Of a DNA stretch of 64,000 nucleotides, positions 52,335-61,724 are shown piece by piece. Numbering within the stretch: position 1 is the stretch's first letter; each line of letters begins with the position of its first letter. The stretch comes from Mycolicibacterium flavescens (GTDB lineage: Bacteria > Actinomycetota > Actinomycetes > Mycobacteriales > Mycobacteriaceae): NCBI GenBank assembly GCA_900637135.1, contig LR134353.1, positions 992,001 to 1,056,000 of the forward strand. The letters are read 5' to 3'. Made by a program: the position numbers and the translations under genes. Under the pieces are notes generated by a model that was given only the letters and a program-made list of their open reading frames with translations, was not told the DNA's origin and did no database searches.

Positions 52335-52940
52335 ATGGACTTCAAGAAACTGGCAGTGACCACCACGATGACCGGTGCACTCGGGCTCGGCGCGCTTGGC
52401 CTGGGCGCAGGTCTGGCACAGGCGCAACCGCACATCAACATCCCGCAGCCGCCTCCGGTTCCCGTTCCGAGCGTGAACGTTCCCGATGTGAACATTCCGG
52501 CTGTCCACGCGCCGGATGTCGACGTGCCGGCTGTGAACGTTCCTGACGTGAATGTTCCGGGTGTGAACGTTCCTGACGTGAATGTTCCGGGTGTGAACGT
52601 GCCGGATGTGAACGTGCCCAGCGTGAACGTTCCCAATGTGAATGTTCCGCGGGTGAACCTGCCCGATGTGGATGTTCCGAGCGTGAACGTCCCCGATGTG
52701 GACCTGCCTGAGGTGCAGTTCCCCGAGGTGGACAACTACTTCAAGCTCCCGAACGGGCACATCCCGCCGGGGCAGCTGAAGAACTCGCCGTTCATCAACG
52801 GGGTTGCCAACCCGTTCTACGGAATCCCTCCCGGCCAGCTGAAGAAGCTTCCGGATGTGCACGGGATCGTCAACCCGTTCTTCGATGAGAAGCCGGGCCA
52901 TTGGGTCCTCCCGGACGAGCCGTTCGAGCCGGTGTCCTGA
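52335..52940 (+). CDS. Secreted repeat protein with VNVPDVNVPG pentapeptide-type repeats
   Basis: A 201-residue exported protein. The signal peptide is about residues 1-31 (MTGALGLGALGLGAGLAQAQ). The mature N-terminal half is a run of five-residue units of type (V/I)NVP(D/G/S) (for example SVNVPDVNIPAVHAPDVDVP), extending to about residue 125. The C-terminal part contains two IPPGQLKxxPxxxGxxNPF units and a proline-rich end. No known domain is recognised. Regular Val-Pro spacing suggests an extended or beta-solenoid-like wall filament; this is inference. A strong hairpin follows the gene, and it sits between mfd and mazG, where the tuberculosis order has none. Confidence 0.82.
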   Translation: MDFKKLAVTTTMTGALGLGALGLGAGLAQAQPHINIPQPPPVPVPSVNVPDVNIPAVHAPDVDVPAVNVPDVNVPGVNVPDVNVPGVNVPDVNVPSVNVPNVNVPRVNLPDVDVPSVNVPDVDLPEVQFPEVDNYFKLPNGHIPPGQLKNSPFINGVANPFYGIPPGQLKKLPDVHGIVNPFFDEKPGHWVLPDEPFEPVS

Positions 52941-52959
52941 GCAACCCGATACGGACACG

Positions 52960-52991
52960 ATGGCCGTCCTGCCGCCAGGCAGGGCGGCCAT
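52960..52991 (+). terminator. Hairpin after the repeat-protein gene
   Basis: ATGGCCGTCCTGCC and GGCAGGGCGGCCAT form a 14-bp stem with one G-T pair and a GCCA loop, starting 19 bases after the stop. It lacks a T-run, as is common for mycobacterial terminators. Confidence 0.6.
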
Positions 52992-53108
52992 CGCCGGTCG
53001 GGGCGCACGAAAGCGGGGAGCCAGGTTCTGCGCGCTTCGGGGGCGGACGAGGTGTTGGTATAACCGAGGTCAGCGATTCGGACAAAACGCGTGAGGGGGT
53101 GTAGCCCG

Positions 53109-54179
53109 ATGACCGTCGTTTTGGTCGACCCCCGGCGCCCGTCCCTGATCCCGATCGACGCGATCGACCTGCTGGCCGGCGACGTGCAGTACACCGAGGA
53201 GATGCCGATCAAGGTGCCCTGGTCGTTGCCCTCGGCGCGGCCGGCATACGACGGCGAGGACGCGCCGGTGCTGCTGTCCTCGGATCCCGAGCACCCCGCG
53301 GTCAAGGCCCGGTTGGCGGCCGGAGACAGGGTGATCTCGGCGCCCGAGGTCGCACCGGGAGAGCGGCTGGTCGACGCCGTCGCGATGATGGACAAACTGC
53401 GCACCTCCGGGCCCTGGGAGAGCGAGCAGACGCACGATTCGCTTCGCCGTTACCTGCTCGAGGAAACGTACGAGGTCTTCGACGCCGTGCACAGCGGCGA
53501 CGCTCACGCACTGCGCGACGAACTCGGAGACGTGTTGCTACAGGTCCTTTTTCACGCCCGCATCGCCGAAGACGCACCACAGAATTCGTTCGGCATCGAC
53601 GACGTCGCCGACGCGCTGGTACGCAAGCTGGGCAACCGCGTACCCGCGGTGCTGGCCGGAGAGCCGATCTCACTGGACGACCAGCTCGCCCAGTGGGAGG
53701 AGCGCAAGGCGCTGGAGAAGAAGGCGAAGCGGGCGCATTCCACGATGGACGACGTGCCGACCGCGCAGCCCGCTCTGGCGTTGGCGCAGAAGGTGATCGA
53801 GCGAGTGAGCGCCGCTGGGCTGCCTGCGGACCTGATTCCCCATGCGGTCACGTCGGTGACGGTGGCGGTGGGTAGCGATGCCGAGAACGTCTTGCGTTCG
53901 GCTGTTTTGGAGTTCATGGATACGGTGCGACGCGCGGAGCGGGCGATCGCGGTCGACCGTCGAGGTGACGATGTGCCAGAGGAGCTCGACGCCAGCCCAC
54001 TCGGCGCCGTGACCGAAGACGAGTGGCGCGCGCACTGGCCGTCCGATCGCGCGGACGAAACAGACGGCGAGGACGACGCGATGGAATCAGATGAGACCAA
54101 TGACGACGCCGATGAGACCACAGAGGCAGAGGTGGCCGATGAGGCTGCTGAGGCCGAAGTTGCCGATTCGGCGTCCTGA
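53109..54179 (+). CDS. mazG: Nucleoside triphosphate pyrophosphohydrolase MazG
   Basis: MazG hydrolyses noncanonical and oxidised NTPs to NMPs, protecting against mutation. The 356-residue protein has the all-alpha MazG core: RLVDAVAMMDKLRTSGPW, the metal-binding EExxE segment RRYLLEETYEVFDAV, and RDELGDVLLQVLFHARIAE. Residues up to about 110 are an actinobacterial extension. A long acidic tail (TDGEDDAMESDETNDDADE onward, about 45 residues) is unusual and may be a disordered regulatory region. The ATG at 53109 is the first in frame after the previous hairpin. It leads the mazG-lpqU-eno-ftsB set. Confidence 0.92.
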   Translation: MTVVLVDPRRPSLIPIDAIDLLAGDVQYTEEMPIKVPWSLPSARPAYDGEDAPVLLSSDPEHPAVKARLAAGDRVISAPEVAPGERLVDAVAMMDKLRTSGPWESEQTHDSLRRYLLEETYEVFDAVHSGDAHALRDELGDVLLQVLFHARIAEDAPQNSFGIDDVADALVRKLGNRVPAVLAGEPISLDDQLAQWEERKALEKKAKRAHSTMDDVPTAQPALALAQKVIERVSAAGLPADLIPHAVTSVTVAVGSDAENVLRSAVLEFMDTVRRAERAIAVDRRGDDVPEELDASPLGAVTEDEWRAHWPSDRADETDGEDDAMESDETNDDADETTEAEVADEAAEAEVADSAS

Positions 54180-54282
54180 CCCCGTGAAGAATTTGTGCAC
54201 CCGAATCGCTCCCGACGCTGAGCCGCGACGTCCCGAACACGTGGGACCATGGGCAGCGACCGAAGTTGGTTGAGGGAGTTTG

Positions 54283-55014
54283 GTGTCGCCGGTGCGTTGG
54301 CTGCGTGCTGTCGCCGTTCTAGGAGCGACGGCGCTGCTCTTGGCTTCTAGCTGCTCGTGGCAGCTCGGGACGCCCATCCCTGAGGGCGTACCGCCGCCGC
54401 CAGGCGATCCGGTGCCTCAGATCGACACCTACGCCAAGGGCCGCCCGGCCGATCAGCTGCACGAATGGGCCGCCGAGCGCGCCCCCAAGCTGGGCATACC
54501 GGTCGCCGCGCTCGAGGCGTACGCCTATGCGGCCCGGGTGGCGGAGGTGGAGAACCCGGACTGCAAGCTGGCCTGGACGACGCTGGCCGGGATCGGGCAG
54601 GTGGAAAGCCACCATGGCACGTACCGCGGCGCGGCGATCGGCGCGAACGGCGACGTCGAGCCACCCATTCGGGGGGTCTGGCTCGACGGCACCAACGGCA
54701 ACCTCGAGATCTTCGACGACTCCGCGATCAGCCATGACGGCGACTCGAAGCATGCCCGCGCGATGGGCCCGATGCAGTTCATTCCCGAGACGTGGGGCCA
54801 CTACGGCGTCGACGCCAACAACGACGGCCAGATCAGCGCCGACAACATGGACGACGCCGCGCTGTCGGCAGCGGGCTACCTGTGCTGGACCGGCAAGGAC
54901 CTGGCCACCCCGCGCGGATGGATGAACGCGCTGCGTGCCTACAACCATTCCGACCAGTACGCGCGGACGGTGCGGGACTGGGCGACCGCTTACGCCAACG
55001 GGCACCCCCTCTAG
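54283..55014 (+). CDS. lpqU: Lytic transglycosylase lipoprotein LpqU-like
   Basis: A 243-residue lipoprotein with a lytic transglycosylase (SLT/MltB-like) fold. The signal region ends LLLASSCSW, a weak lipobox with Ser at -1 and -2. The catalytic Glu is in TTLAGIGQVESHHGTY, followed by RAMGPMQFIPETWGHYG and GYLCWTGKDLATPRGW. The family cleaves glycan strands of peptidoglycan. The GTG at 54283 sits five bases after GAGGGAG. It follows mazG and precedes eno on the same strand, as Rv1022 does. Confidence 0.9.
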   Translation: MSPVRWLRAVAVLGATALLLASSCSWQLGTPIPEGVPPPPGDPVPQIDTYAKGRPADQLHEWAAERAPKLGIPVAALEAYAYAARVAEVENPDCKLAWTTLAGIGQVESHHGTYRGAAIGANGDVEPPIRGVWLDGTNGNLEIFDDSAISHDGDSKHARAMGPMQFIPETWGHYGVDANNDGQISADNMDDAALSAAGYLCWTGKDLATPRGWMNALRAYNHSDQYARTVRDWATAYANGHPL

Positions 55015-56391
<1,377 letters not shown>

Positions 56392-56405
56392 CCCGGTAAC
56401 GGCCC

Positions 56406-57113
56406 GTGCCCGAAGCGAAACGGCCCGACCCCAAGCGCCGGTCACCGACCTCCCGACCCGGGAAGTCGGGCAAGGCAGGCGGTGCGGGGAAGGGCCGTCC
56501 GCGGGTCGCCGCACGCCGCGAGCCCCGTACCACCGACTCGCGGCCCGCGACCGAGGCAGCGGCCGAGGCCCCGACCAAATCCCAGGAAACCGGCGTCGTC
56601 ATCCGGCGCGCCATCGCGGAATCGGCCGAGCAACAGTCCGAGCAACGGTTCGGGTCCGCGGCCCGGCGCGCGGCCATCCTCGCGGTGGTGGTCTGCGTGC
56701 TGACGCTGACGATCGCCGGGCCGGTCCGCACCTATTTCGCACAGCGCACGGAGATGAAGCAACTCAAAGCGACCGAACAGCAACTGCGGGCCCAGATCGC
56801 CGAGCTCGAACAGCAGAAGGTGAAGCTGGCCGACCCGGTGTTCATCGCCGCGCAGGCCCGCGAACGGCTCGGTTTCGTGATGCCCGGCGAGATTCCGTAC
56901 CAGGTGCAGCTGCCTCCCGGTGCGGTGGTGCCCGGCACACCCGATCAGGAACCAGAAGCCGTCAACCGCGGTCAGCCGTGGTACACCGCGCTGTGGCACA
57001 CGATCGCCGATGAGCCGCATGGGATCACACCCGGTCCACTGCCCGGAGCGCCACCGGCCACACCCGGTGCGCCCCCACCGCCGCCTCCGGCCCCGCCCGC
57101 TCCCGGTGGTTGA
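56406..57113 (+). CDS. FtsB/DivIC-like septum formation initiator
   Basis: A membrane protein of 235 residues. A long, basic and low-complexity N-terminal cytoplasmic region (residues 1-95) precedes a single transmembrane helix near 95-115 (AAILAVVVCVLTLTIAGPV). A leucine-rich coiled coil follows (about 118-150, MKQLKATEQQLRAQIAELEQQK), as in FtsB. The C-terminus is proline-rich (PPATPGAPPPPPPAPPAPGG). FtsB links FtsQ and FtsL at the divisome. The GTG start at 56406 lies 14 bp after eno, and the next gene overlaps its stop, matching Rv1024. Confidence 0.87.
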   Translation: MPEAKRPDPKRRSPTSRPGKSGKAGGAGKGRPRVAARREPRTTDSRPATEAAAEAPTKSQETGVVIRRAIAESAEQQSEQRFGSAARRAAILAVVVCVLTLTIAGPVRTYFAQRTEMKQLKATEQQLRAQIAELEQQKVKLADPVFIAAQARERLGFVMPGEIPYQVQLPPGAVVPGTPDQEPEAVNRGQPWYTALWHTIADEPHGITPGPLPGAPPATPGAPPPPPPAPPAPGG

Positions 57114-57600
57114 CCCCGCAGACCTCGACGCCGTCGAGCGCCAGCTCGGACGCGCGCCGCGCGGTGTCCTCCAGATCGCCTACCGGTGTCCTAACGGTGA
57201 GCCCGGCGTCGTCAAGACCGCGCCGAAACTGCCTGACGGCACGCCGTTTCCGACGTTGTACTACCTCACCCACCCGGTGTTGACCGCCGCCGCGAGCAGG
57301 CTGGAATCGTCGGGCATGATGCGGAGGATGACCGAGCGGCTGCAGATCGACGCGGACCTGGCGCGGGCGTACCGCAAGGCGCACGAGTCCTATCTCGCCG
57401 AGCGCGACGCGATCGAACCTCTCGGGACGACGTTCTCCGGTGGCGGCATGCCGGACCGGGTCAAGTGCCTGCACGTGCTGATCGCCCACTCGCTGGCGAA
57501 GGGTCCTGGCATCAATCCTTTCGGTGACGAAGCGCTGGCGGCGCTGGCCGAGGATCCCGCGATGGAAGGCATCATCGATTCCGAAAGGTGGGGCCCATGA
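57106..57600 (+). CDS. DUF501 domain-containing protein
   Basis: A 164-residue protein of the DUF501 family; biochemical function is unknown. It contains AYRCPNGEPGVVKTAPKLPDGTPFPTLYYLTHP, a cysteine-bearing core, and the MPDRVKCLHVLIAHSLAKGPGINPFG segment with a second cysteine. The start GTG at 57106 overlaps the ftsB-like stop by eight bases, and its own stop overlaps ppx2 (ATGA). Tight coupling with a divisome gene and an exopolyphosphatase gene is conserved with Rv1024-Rv1026. Confidence 0.88.
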   Translation: MVDPADLDAVERQLGRAPRGVLQIAYRCPNGEPGVVKTAPKLPDGTPFPTLYYLTHPVLTAAASRLESSGMMRRMTERLQIDADLARAYRKAHESYLAERDAIEPLGTTFSGGGMPDRVKCLHVLIAHSLAKGPGINPFGDEALAALAEDPAMEGIIDSERWGP

Positions 57601-58538
57601 GTAGGGTTGGCGCGATTGACTGCGGTACCAACTCGATCCGCCTGCTGATCGCCGACCAGGTCGATGGCAAGCTGGCCGACGTGCACCGCGAGATGCGCAT
57701 CGTCCGATTGGGTCAAGGTGTCGACGCCACAGGACAATTCGCGCCGGAGGCACTGTCGCGCACGGAGTCGGCGTTGGCCGACTATGCCGAGCTGATGCGC
57801 CACCACGGCGTCGACGACGTCCGGATGGTGGCGACCTCGGCGACCAGGGATGCCGCGAACCGCGAGGTCTTCTTCGCGATGACGGCCGAGGTGCTGGGCG
57901 CCGTTGTGCCCGGTGCGGTCGCCGAGGTGATCACCGGCGCCGAAGAGGCCGCGTTGTCGTTCAACGGTGCGGTCGGCGAACTAGACTCGGCGGCAGCGCC
58001 TTTCGTGGTCGTCGACTTGGGCGGCGGGTCCACCGAAGTGGTGCTCGGTAGCGACGAGATGACCGCAGGCTATTCGGCTGACATCGGATGCGTCCGGCTC
58101 ACCGAACGCTGCCTGCACTCGGACCCGCCGACCGCAGAGGAGATCGCTGCGGCTCGTGACGTGGTGCGAGAGGGGCTGCACGAGGCGTTCCGGGCGGTGC
58201 CCGTCGAACAGGCCCGCACCTGGGTGGGAGTGGCAGGCACCATGACGACGTTGTCGGCGCTGACGCAGAAGATGCCCGTCTACGACTCGGATGCGATTCA
58301 CCTGTCCCGTGTGCGGTTCGGCGAACTGCTGAACGTGTGCGAGGGGCTGATCGCGATGCCGCGAGCCCAACGCGCGCAGCTGGGGCCGATGCATGAGGGC
58401 CGCGTCGACGTCATCGGCGGCGGGGCGATCATCGTCGAGGAGCTGGCCGCCGCACTGCAACAGCGGGCGGGTATCGAGGAGCTGACGGTCAGTGAGCACG
58501 ACATCCTCGACGGCATCGCGCTGTCGATCGCCGGCTGA
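57597..58538 (+). CDS. Exopolyphosphatase, Ppx/GppA family (Ppx2-like)
   Basis: A 313-residue ASKHA-fold phosphatase. The N-terminus reads MSRVGAIDCGTNSIRLLIAD, with the GTNS phosphate-binding motif. VISGAEEAALSFNGAVGEL-type region (ITGAEEAAL) and FVVVDLGGGSTEV are the catalytic Glu and glycine-rich motifs. The second ribonuclease-H-like lobe ends near ILDGIALSIAG. In M. tuberculosis Ppx2 (Rv1026) hydrolyses polyphosphate, linking to stress and (p)ppGpp-related control. ATG at 57597 overlaps the DUF501 stop. A 105-bp gap with a DosR-type box follows. Confidence 0.93.
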   Translation: MSRVGAIDCGTNSIRLLIADQVDGKLADVHREMRIVRLGQGVDATGQFAPEALSRTESALADYAELMRHHGVDDVRMVATSATRDAANREVFFAMTAEVLGAVVPGAVAEVITGAEEAALSFNGAVGELDSAAAPFVVVDLGGGSTEVVLGSDEMTAGYSADIGCVRLTERCLHSDPPTAEEIAAARDVVREGLHEAFRAVPVEQARTWVGVAGTMTTLSALTQKMPVYDSDAIHLSRVRFGELLNVCEGLIAMPRAQRAQLGPMHEGRVDVIGGGAIIVEELAAALQQRAGIEELTVSEHDILDGIALSIAG

Positions 58539-58560
58539 CTGTCGACCTCGTCCCCTCGCA

Positions 58561-58580
58561 TCGGGGACCTTCGTCACTAG
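58561..58580 (+). promoter_or_regulatory. Candidate DosR box before the Acg-type nitroreductase
   Basis: TCGGGGACCTTCGTCACTAG matches 14 of 20 positions of TTSGGGACTWWAGTCCCSAA, including the GGGAC and GTC cores. It lies about 65 bp upstream of the nitroreductase ATG at 58645, a suitable DosR activation distance. Confidence 0.55.
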
Positions 58581-58644
58581 CTGCAGACCCTGCGTTGCGG
58601 CCACTGTGGATACAGGAACACTGACACAGGAGAGCAGGACCGCC

Positions 58645-59622
58645 ATGAACGCTCACTTCCCCGACCGGGACACCGTGCGGACCGCGTTGTCGCTGGCCAC
58701 CAGGGCGCCCTCCATCCACAACTCGCAGCCGTGGCAGTGGCGGGTGGGCGACGAAAGCCTGCACCTGTACGCCGATCTGGACCGTCGGCTACCCAATGCC
58801 GATCCGGACAGCCGCGACCTGCACCTCAGTTGCGGGATCGCCCTGCACCACGCCGTCGTCGCGCTGGCGGCGCTCGGCTGGCACGCCCGGGTCCACCGGT
58901 TCCCCAACCCGGCAGAACCGCAGCACCTGGCCGCCATCGAGCTGAGCCCTCAGCCGGCAGGCGAACTCGACATCGTTCTGGCCGCAGCGATCCCGAGGCG
59001 CCGCACCGACCGTCGCCTCTACAACTCCTGGTCCGTTCCGGAGGCCGACATCGCCTTGATGGGTGCGAGGGCGGCGCGTTACGGCGTCATGCTCAGGGAA
59101 GTCGCACAACTGCCCAAGTTGCAACATGTTGTGGCGCAAGCGGTCCGGGAGCACGCCGCCGACGACGCGTATCTGCGCGAGCTGACCGCATGGAGCGGAC
59201 GGCACGCGTCGGTGGCCGGTGTGCCCGCCAGGAACACCCCACTGTCGGATCCCCACGCCGCGATACCTGCCAGGCACTTCGCCGGCCCCGCCCTTGCCCA
59301 GCCGTCCGACGCATCACCTGAAGACGACTCGGCGACGGTGCTGGCGCTGGGAACGAAGGACGACACGCCGTTGGCGCGGCTGCGCGCCGGGGAGGCCTGC
59401 AGCCTCGTCCTGCTCACGGCGACCGCGCTGGGCCTGGCGAGCTGTCCGGTGACCGAACCGCTGGAGATCGTCGAGACACGGGAAGCCGTGCGGGAGGACG
59501 TTTTCGGCGATTACGGCTACCCTCAGATGCTGTTGCGCGTGGGTTGGGCGCCGGTGAACGCCGACCCGCTGCCGTCCACGCCGCGGCGCGCGCTGGCCGA
59601 TATGGTCGAGTGGTTGGACTAG
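58645..59622 (+). CDS. Acg-family nitroreductase-like protein (Rv3131-like)
   Basis: A 325-residue flavin-reductase-fold protein of the mycobacterial Acg group, members of the DosR regulon. [17 protein letters not shown] (near residues 15-31) is the family start, [16 protein letters not shown] the mid motif, and [18 protein letters not shown] and [11 protein letters not shown] the C-terminal pair. Acg proteins sequester FMN and lack classic nitroreductase activity, so the name is structural. By memory it is close to Rv3131, which neighbours devS in M. tuberculosis. AGGAGAG upstream sets the ATG at 58645. It converges on dosR with a 4-bp overlap. Confidence 0.9.
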   Translation: MNAHFPDRDTVRTALSLATRAPSIHNSQPWQWRVGDESLHLYADLDRRLPNADPDSRDLHLSCGIALHHAVVALAALGWHARVHRFPNPAEPQHLAAIELSPQPAGELDIVLAAAIPRRRTDRRLYNSWSVPEADIALMGARAARYGVMLREVAQLPKLQHVVAQAVREHAADDAYLRELTAWSGRHASVAGVPARNTPLSDPHAAIPARHFAGPALAQPSDASPEDDSATVLALGTKDDTPLARLRAGEACSLVLLTATALGLASCPVTEPLEIVETREAVREDVFGDYGYPQMLLRVGWAPVNADPLPSTPRRALADMVEWLD

Positions 59623-60257
59623 TGCTGCCGGCGGTCCAGCTTGGACACGAACACCGCGGCCTGCGTCCGGCGCTCCATACCGAGTTTCGCGAGCAACCGT
59701 GACACATAGTTCTTGACGGTCTTCTCCGCCAGGAACATCCGTGCGGCGATCTGCCTGTTGGTCAGGCCTTCGCCGAGCAACCCGAGCAGCGTGCGCTCCT
59801 GGTCGGTCAACCCGGAGAGCGGATCTTTGCGGTCGGCCGAGCCGCGCAACTTGGCCATCAGCGCCGCCGCTGCGCGGTTGTCGAGAAGCGATCTGCCCGC
59901 ACCGACATCCTTGATCGCCTGCGCGAGCTCCATGCCCTTGATGTCCTTGATGACGAACCCGCTGGCGCCTGCCAGGATCGCATCCAGCATGGCCTCGTCG
60001 GAGGTGTACGAGGTCAACATCAGACAGCGCAGGTCGGGCAGATCGGACAACAGATCGCGGCACAGTTCGATTCCGTTGCCGTCGGGAAGCCGGACGTCGA
60101 GGACGGCGACATCGGGCCGGACCGCGGGGATCCTGACCATCGCCTCGGCGACCGATCCAGCCTCGCCGACCACCTCGAGTTCGGGGTCCGATCCGAGCAG
60201 GTCGACCAGTCCGCGGCGGACGACTTCATGGTCGTCGACCAGGAAGACCGTGACCAT
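59619..60257 (-). CDS. dosR: Hypoxia response regulator DosR/DevR
   Basis: A NarL-family response regulator of 212 residues with very high similarity to DosR by memory. The receiver domain opens [19 protein letters not shown], with the phosphorylation Asp in [13 protein letters not shown] (near residue 54) and [28 protein letters not shown]. The C-terminal HTH ([39 protein letters not shown]) contains the DosR DNA-contact helix. DosR induces the dormancy regulon under hypoxia, NO and CO after phosphorylation by DosS or DosT. No histidine kinase gene is adjacent. It lies 23 bp downstream of the Acg-type gene in a run that starts with WS/DGAT. Confidence 0.95.
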   Translation of the reverse strand: MVTVFLVDDHEVVRRGLVDLLGSDPELEVVGEAGSVAEAMVRIPAVRPDVAVLDVRLPDGNGIELCRDLLSDLPDLRCLMLTSYTSDEAMLDAILAGASGFVIKDIKGMELAQAIKDVGAGRSLLDNRAAAALMAKLRGSADRKDPLSGLTDQERTLLGLLGEGLTNRQIAARMFLAEKTVKNYVSRLLAKLGMERRTQAAVFVSKLDRRQH

Positions 60258-60280
60258 GTGAGCCCTTTCCGATCAGCGCC

Positions 60281-61285
60281 TCAGCGGCGAATCTCCATCA
60301 CTTCCCGCACCGACCGTCTCGGTGTCGGTGCCGGCGTGTTTTCGATCGTCGGCGCTTTGCCCACCCGAATCAAGGCCTGGGGGACCGCGTCGCGTCCTGT
60401 CAGCCGGCGGATGGCGTCGCGTCCGGCCTCCACTTCGGTGAGATGTGTCATCGTGCAGGTCGCCAACCCGGCGGTCGTGAGGTCGAGCAATATCGTGGAC
60501 AGCGCCTGACCGCTAGTGAACGCGTCCTCGCGGGTGTCCGCCGGCGTCGACAGCACGACGATGTCCGCCTCGTCGAGCGCGGTTCCGCCTCGGCGGTCGA
60601 GGTGACCGCTGGGGCGGAAGCTCCGGTTGACGCCCACGCGCCGCCGTTCGGACTCCGACACCAGTGCGCTGGGCGGAATGCCTTCGGAGAGCCGGAAAGA
60701 CGCGGTCCACCACTGCAATTCGCCGTGGTAGCGATCGTCGTGCGAACGCAGCGACTCGGTGAGCCGGGACGCCTCGGCCAGCTCGGGATGCGTTGGGGCC
60801 TGCAGCGTGTCGACGAAGGTTCCCTCGGGTCGGTTCGACAGCACGACGTCGAGGGTGTCGTCGGGCGCCCGGAACGGCAGACGGTCGGTGCGGCGGGCCA
60901 GGATGGCGTCGGCGCGGTCCCGTGCGCTCGGTGTGACGGGCGTCGGGGCGCAGACGTGGACCGACGCGAGATGCTCGGGCCTGTCCGGGTCGGGGACCGT
61001 CTCGACCGAGGTGTCCCAGCCTGCGGCGGCCATCGCGACGCGAAAGTGGTCGAGCGCTGCACCGCAGGCGATCAGGGCCTCACGCCCCGAGCTGTCGGCC
61101 GAGCGGATCACCCGAGAGCGGTCGGCATGAAGCTCGATCGTGGTCTTGCCGATCACCCATCGCCACGGTTGGCTGTTGTGCAGCGACGGGGCCCGGCACG
61201 CCAATTCGACCGCGTTGACGACGACCTCGATGTCGACCGTCGTGGGCATGGCCGGCTTCTCGGTCTCAAGATGTGACGGCATCAT
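60281..61285 (-). CDS. Acg-family nitroreductase-like protein, second copy
   Basis: A 334-residue Acg-group protein. It carries LACRAPSLHNSQPWRWVIG, LARRTDRLPFRAPDD, RFRLSEGIPPSAL-like (FRLSEGIPPSAL), and the C-terminal TTAGLATCTMTHLTEVEAG and PQALIRVG. It is only distantly related to the first copy. The first ATG gives a 20-base overlap with the upstream PNPOx gene; an ATG at 61249 is an alternative. It lies between a PNPOx-like gene and dosR on one strand, so its expression probably follows the DosR-type box at 63166. Function is presumably flavin binding. Confidence 0.85.
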   Translation of the reverse strand: MMPSHLETEKPAMPTTVDIEVVVNAVELACRAPSLHNSQPWRWVIGKTTIELHADRSRVIRSADSSGREALIACGAALDHFRVAMAAAGWDTSVETVPDPDRPEHLASVHVCAPTPVTPSARDRADAILARRTDRLPFRAPDDTLDVVLSNRPEGTFVDTLQAPTHPELAEASRLTESLRSHDDRYHGELQWWTASFRLSEGIPPSALVSESERRRVGVNRSFRPSGHLDRRGGTALDEADIVVLSTPADTREDAFTSGQALSTILLDLTTAGLATCTMTHLTEVEAGRDAIRRLTGRDAVPQALIRVGKAPTIENTPAPTPRRSVREVMEIRR

Positions 61286-61724
61286 GGTCGGTGCTCCGGT
61301 ACTGCGGGAGGCCGCGCTCGCGAAACCGGCGGCCGGTCATCTTCTCGGTGCGGATCCGCACGAAGTGGTCCCGGCGACCGTCGACCCACGGCTGCAGGAA
61401 TGTTCCTGACAACTCCACCAATTCGTCGACGTCGGTGATCGGTTCGGCGTGCCCGACGACGGTGACGCTCCAACCGGTCCGCAGGTCGGCGTCGAGCTCA
61501 TCGGCCTGGAAGGCCACGACCTGGTTGTCGGTCGCGGCGGCCAACTTCGGTCCGCCCGCGACCCGGATCACCACGTCGTCATTCCAGAGCCGGAAGTTCA
61601 CCGGCTGCACCGCGGGCAATGCGTCCTCGGTGAAAACCAGCCTGCCCACCCGTACGCCGCCAAGCAGGTCCAGACACTGCCTGCGGTTGAGGGTCTCCAG
61701 TTCCTGACCTTTGGTCATCGTCAT
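61266..61724 (-). CDS. Pyridoxamine 5'-phosphate oxidase-like flavin protein
   Basis: A 152-residue PNPOx-fold protein, a compact split-barrel that binds FMN or F420. It contains RVGRLVFTEDALPAVQPVNF and VAFQADELDADLRTGWSVTVVGHAEPI, the family's central signature. Such proteins often accompany Acg and USP genes in the dormancy regulon; its exact substrate is unknown. I chose the ATG at 61724, which overlaps the WS/DGAT stop by one base (TGATG); an ATG two codons later has better ribosome-site spacing. It is the second gene of a four-gene run that ends in dosR. Confidence 0.85.
   Translation of the reverse strand: MTMTKGQELETLNRRQCLDLLGGVRVGRLVFTEDALPAVQPVNFRLWNDDVVIRVAGGPKLAAATDNQVVAFQADELDADLRTGWSVTVVGHAEPITDVDELVELSGTFLQPWVDGRRDHFVRIRTEKMTGRRFRERGLPQYRSTDHDAVTS

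Noticed and set aside
52098..52991. A repetitive open frame antisense to the VNVPDV gene
   Set aside because: The repetitive DNA produces repeats on both strands; the plus strand has a signal peptide, ribosome site and following hairpin.
58492..58644. An upstream extension of the Acg gene at 58645
   Set aside because: It would run through the ppx2 stop region; AGGAGAG and homologous N-termini favour the ATG at 58645.
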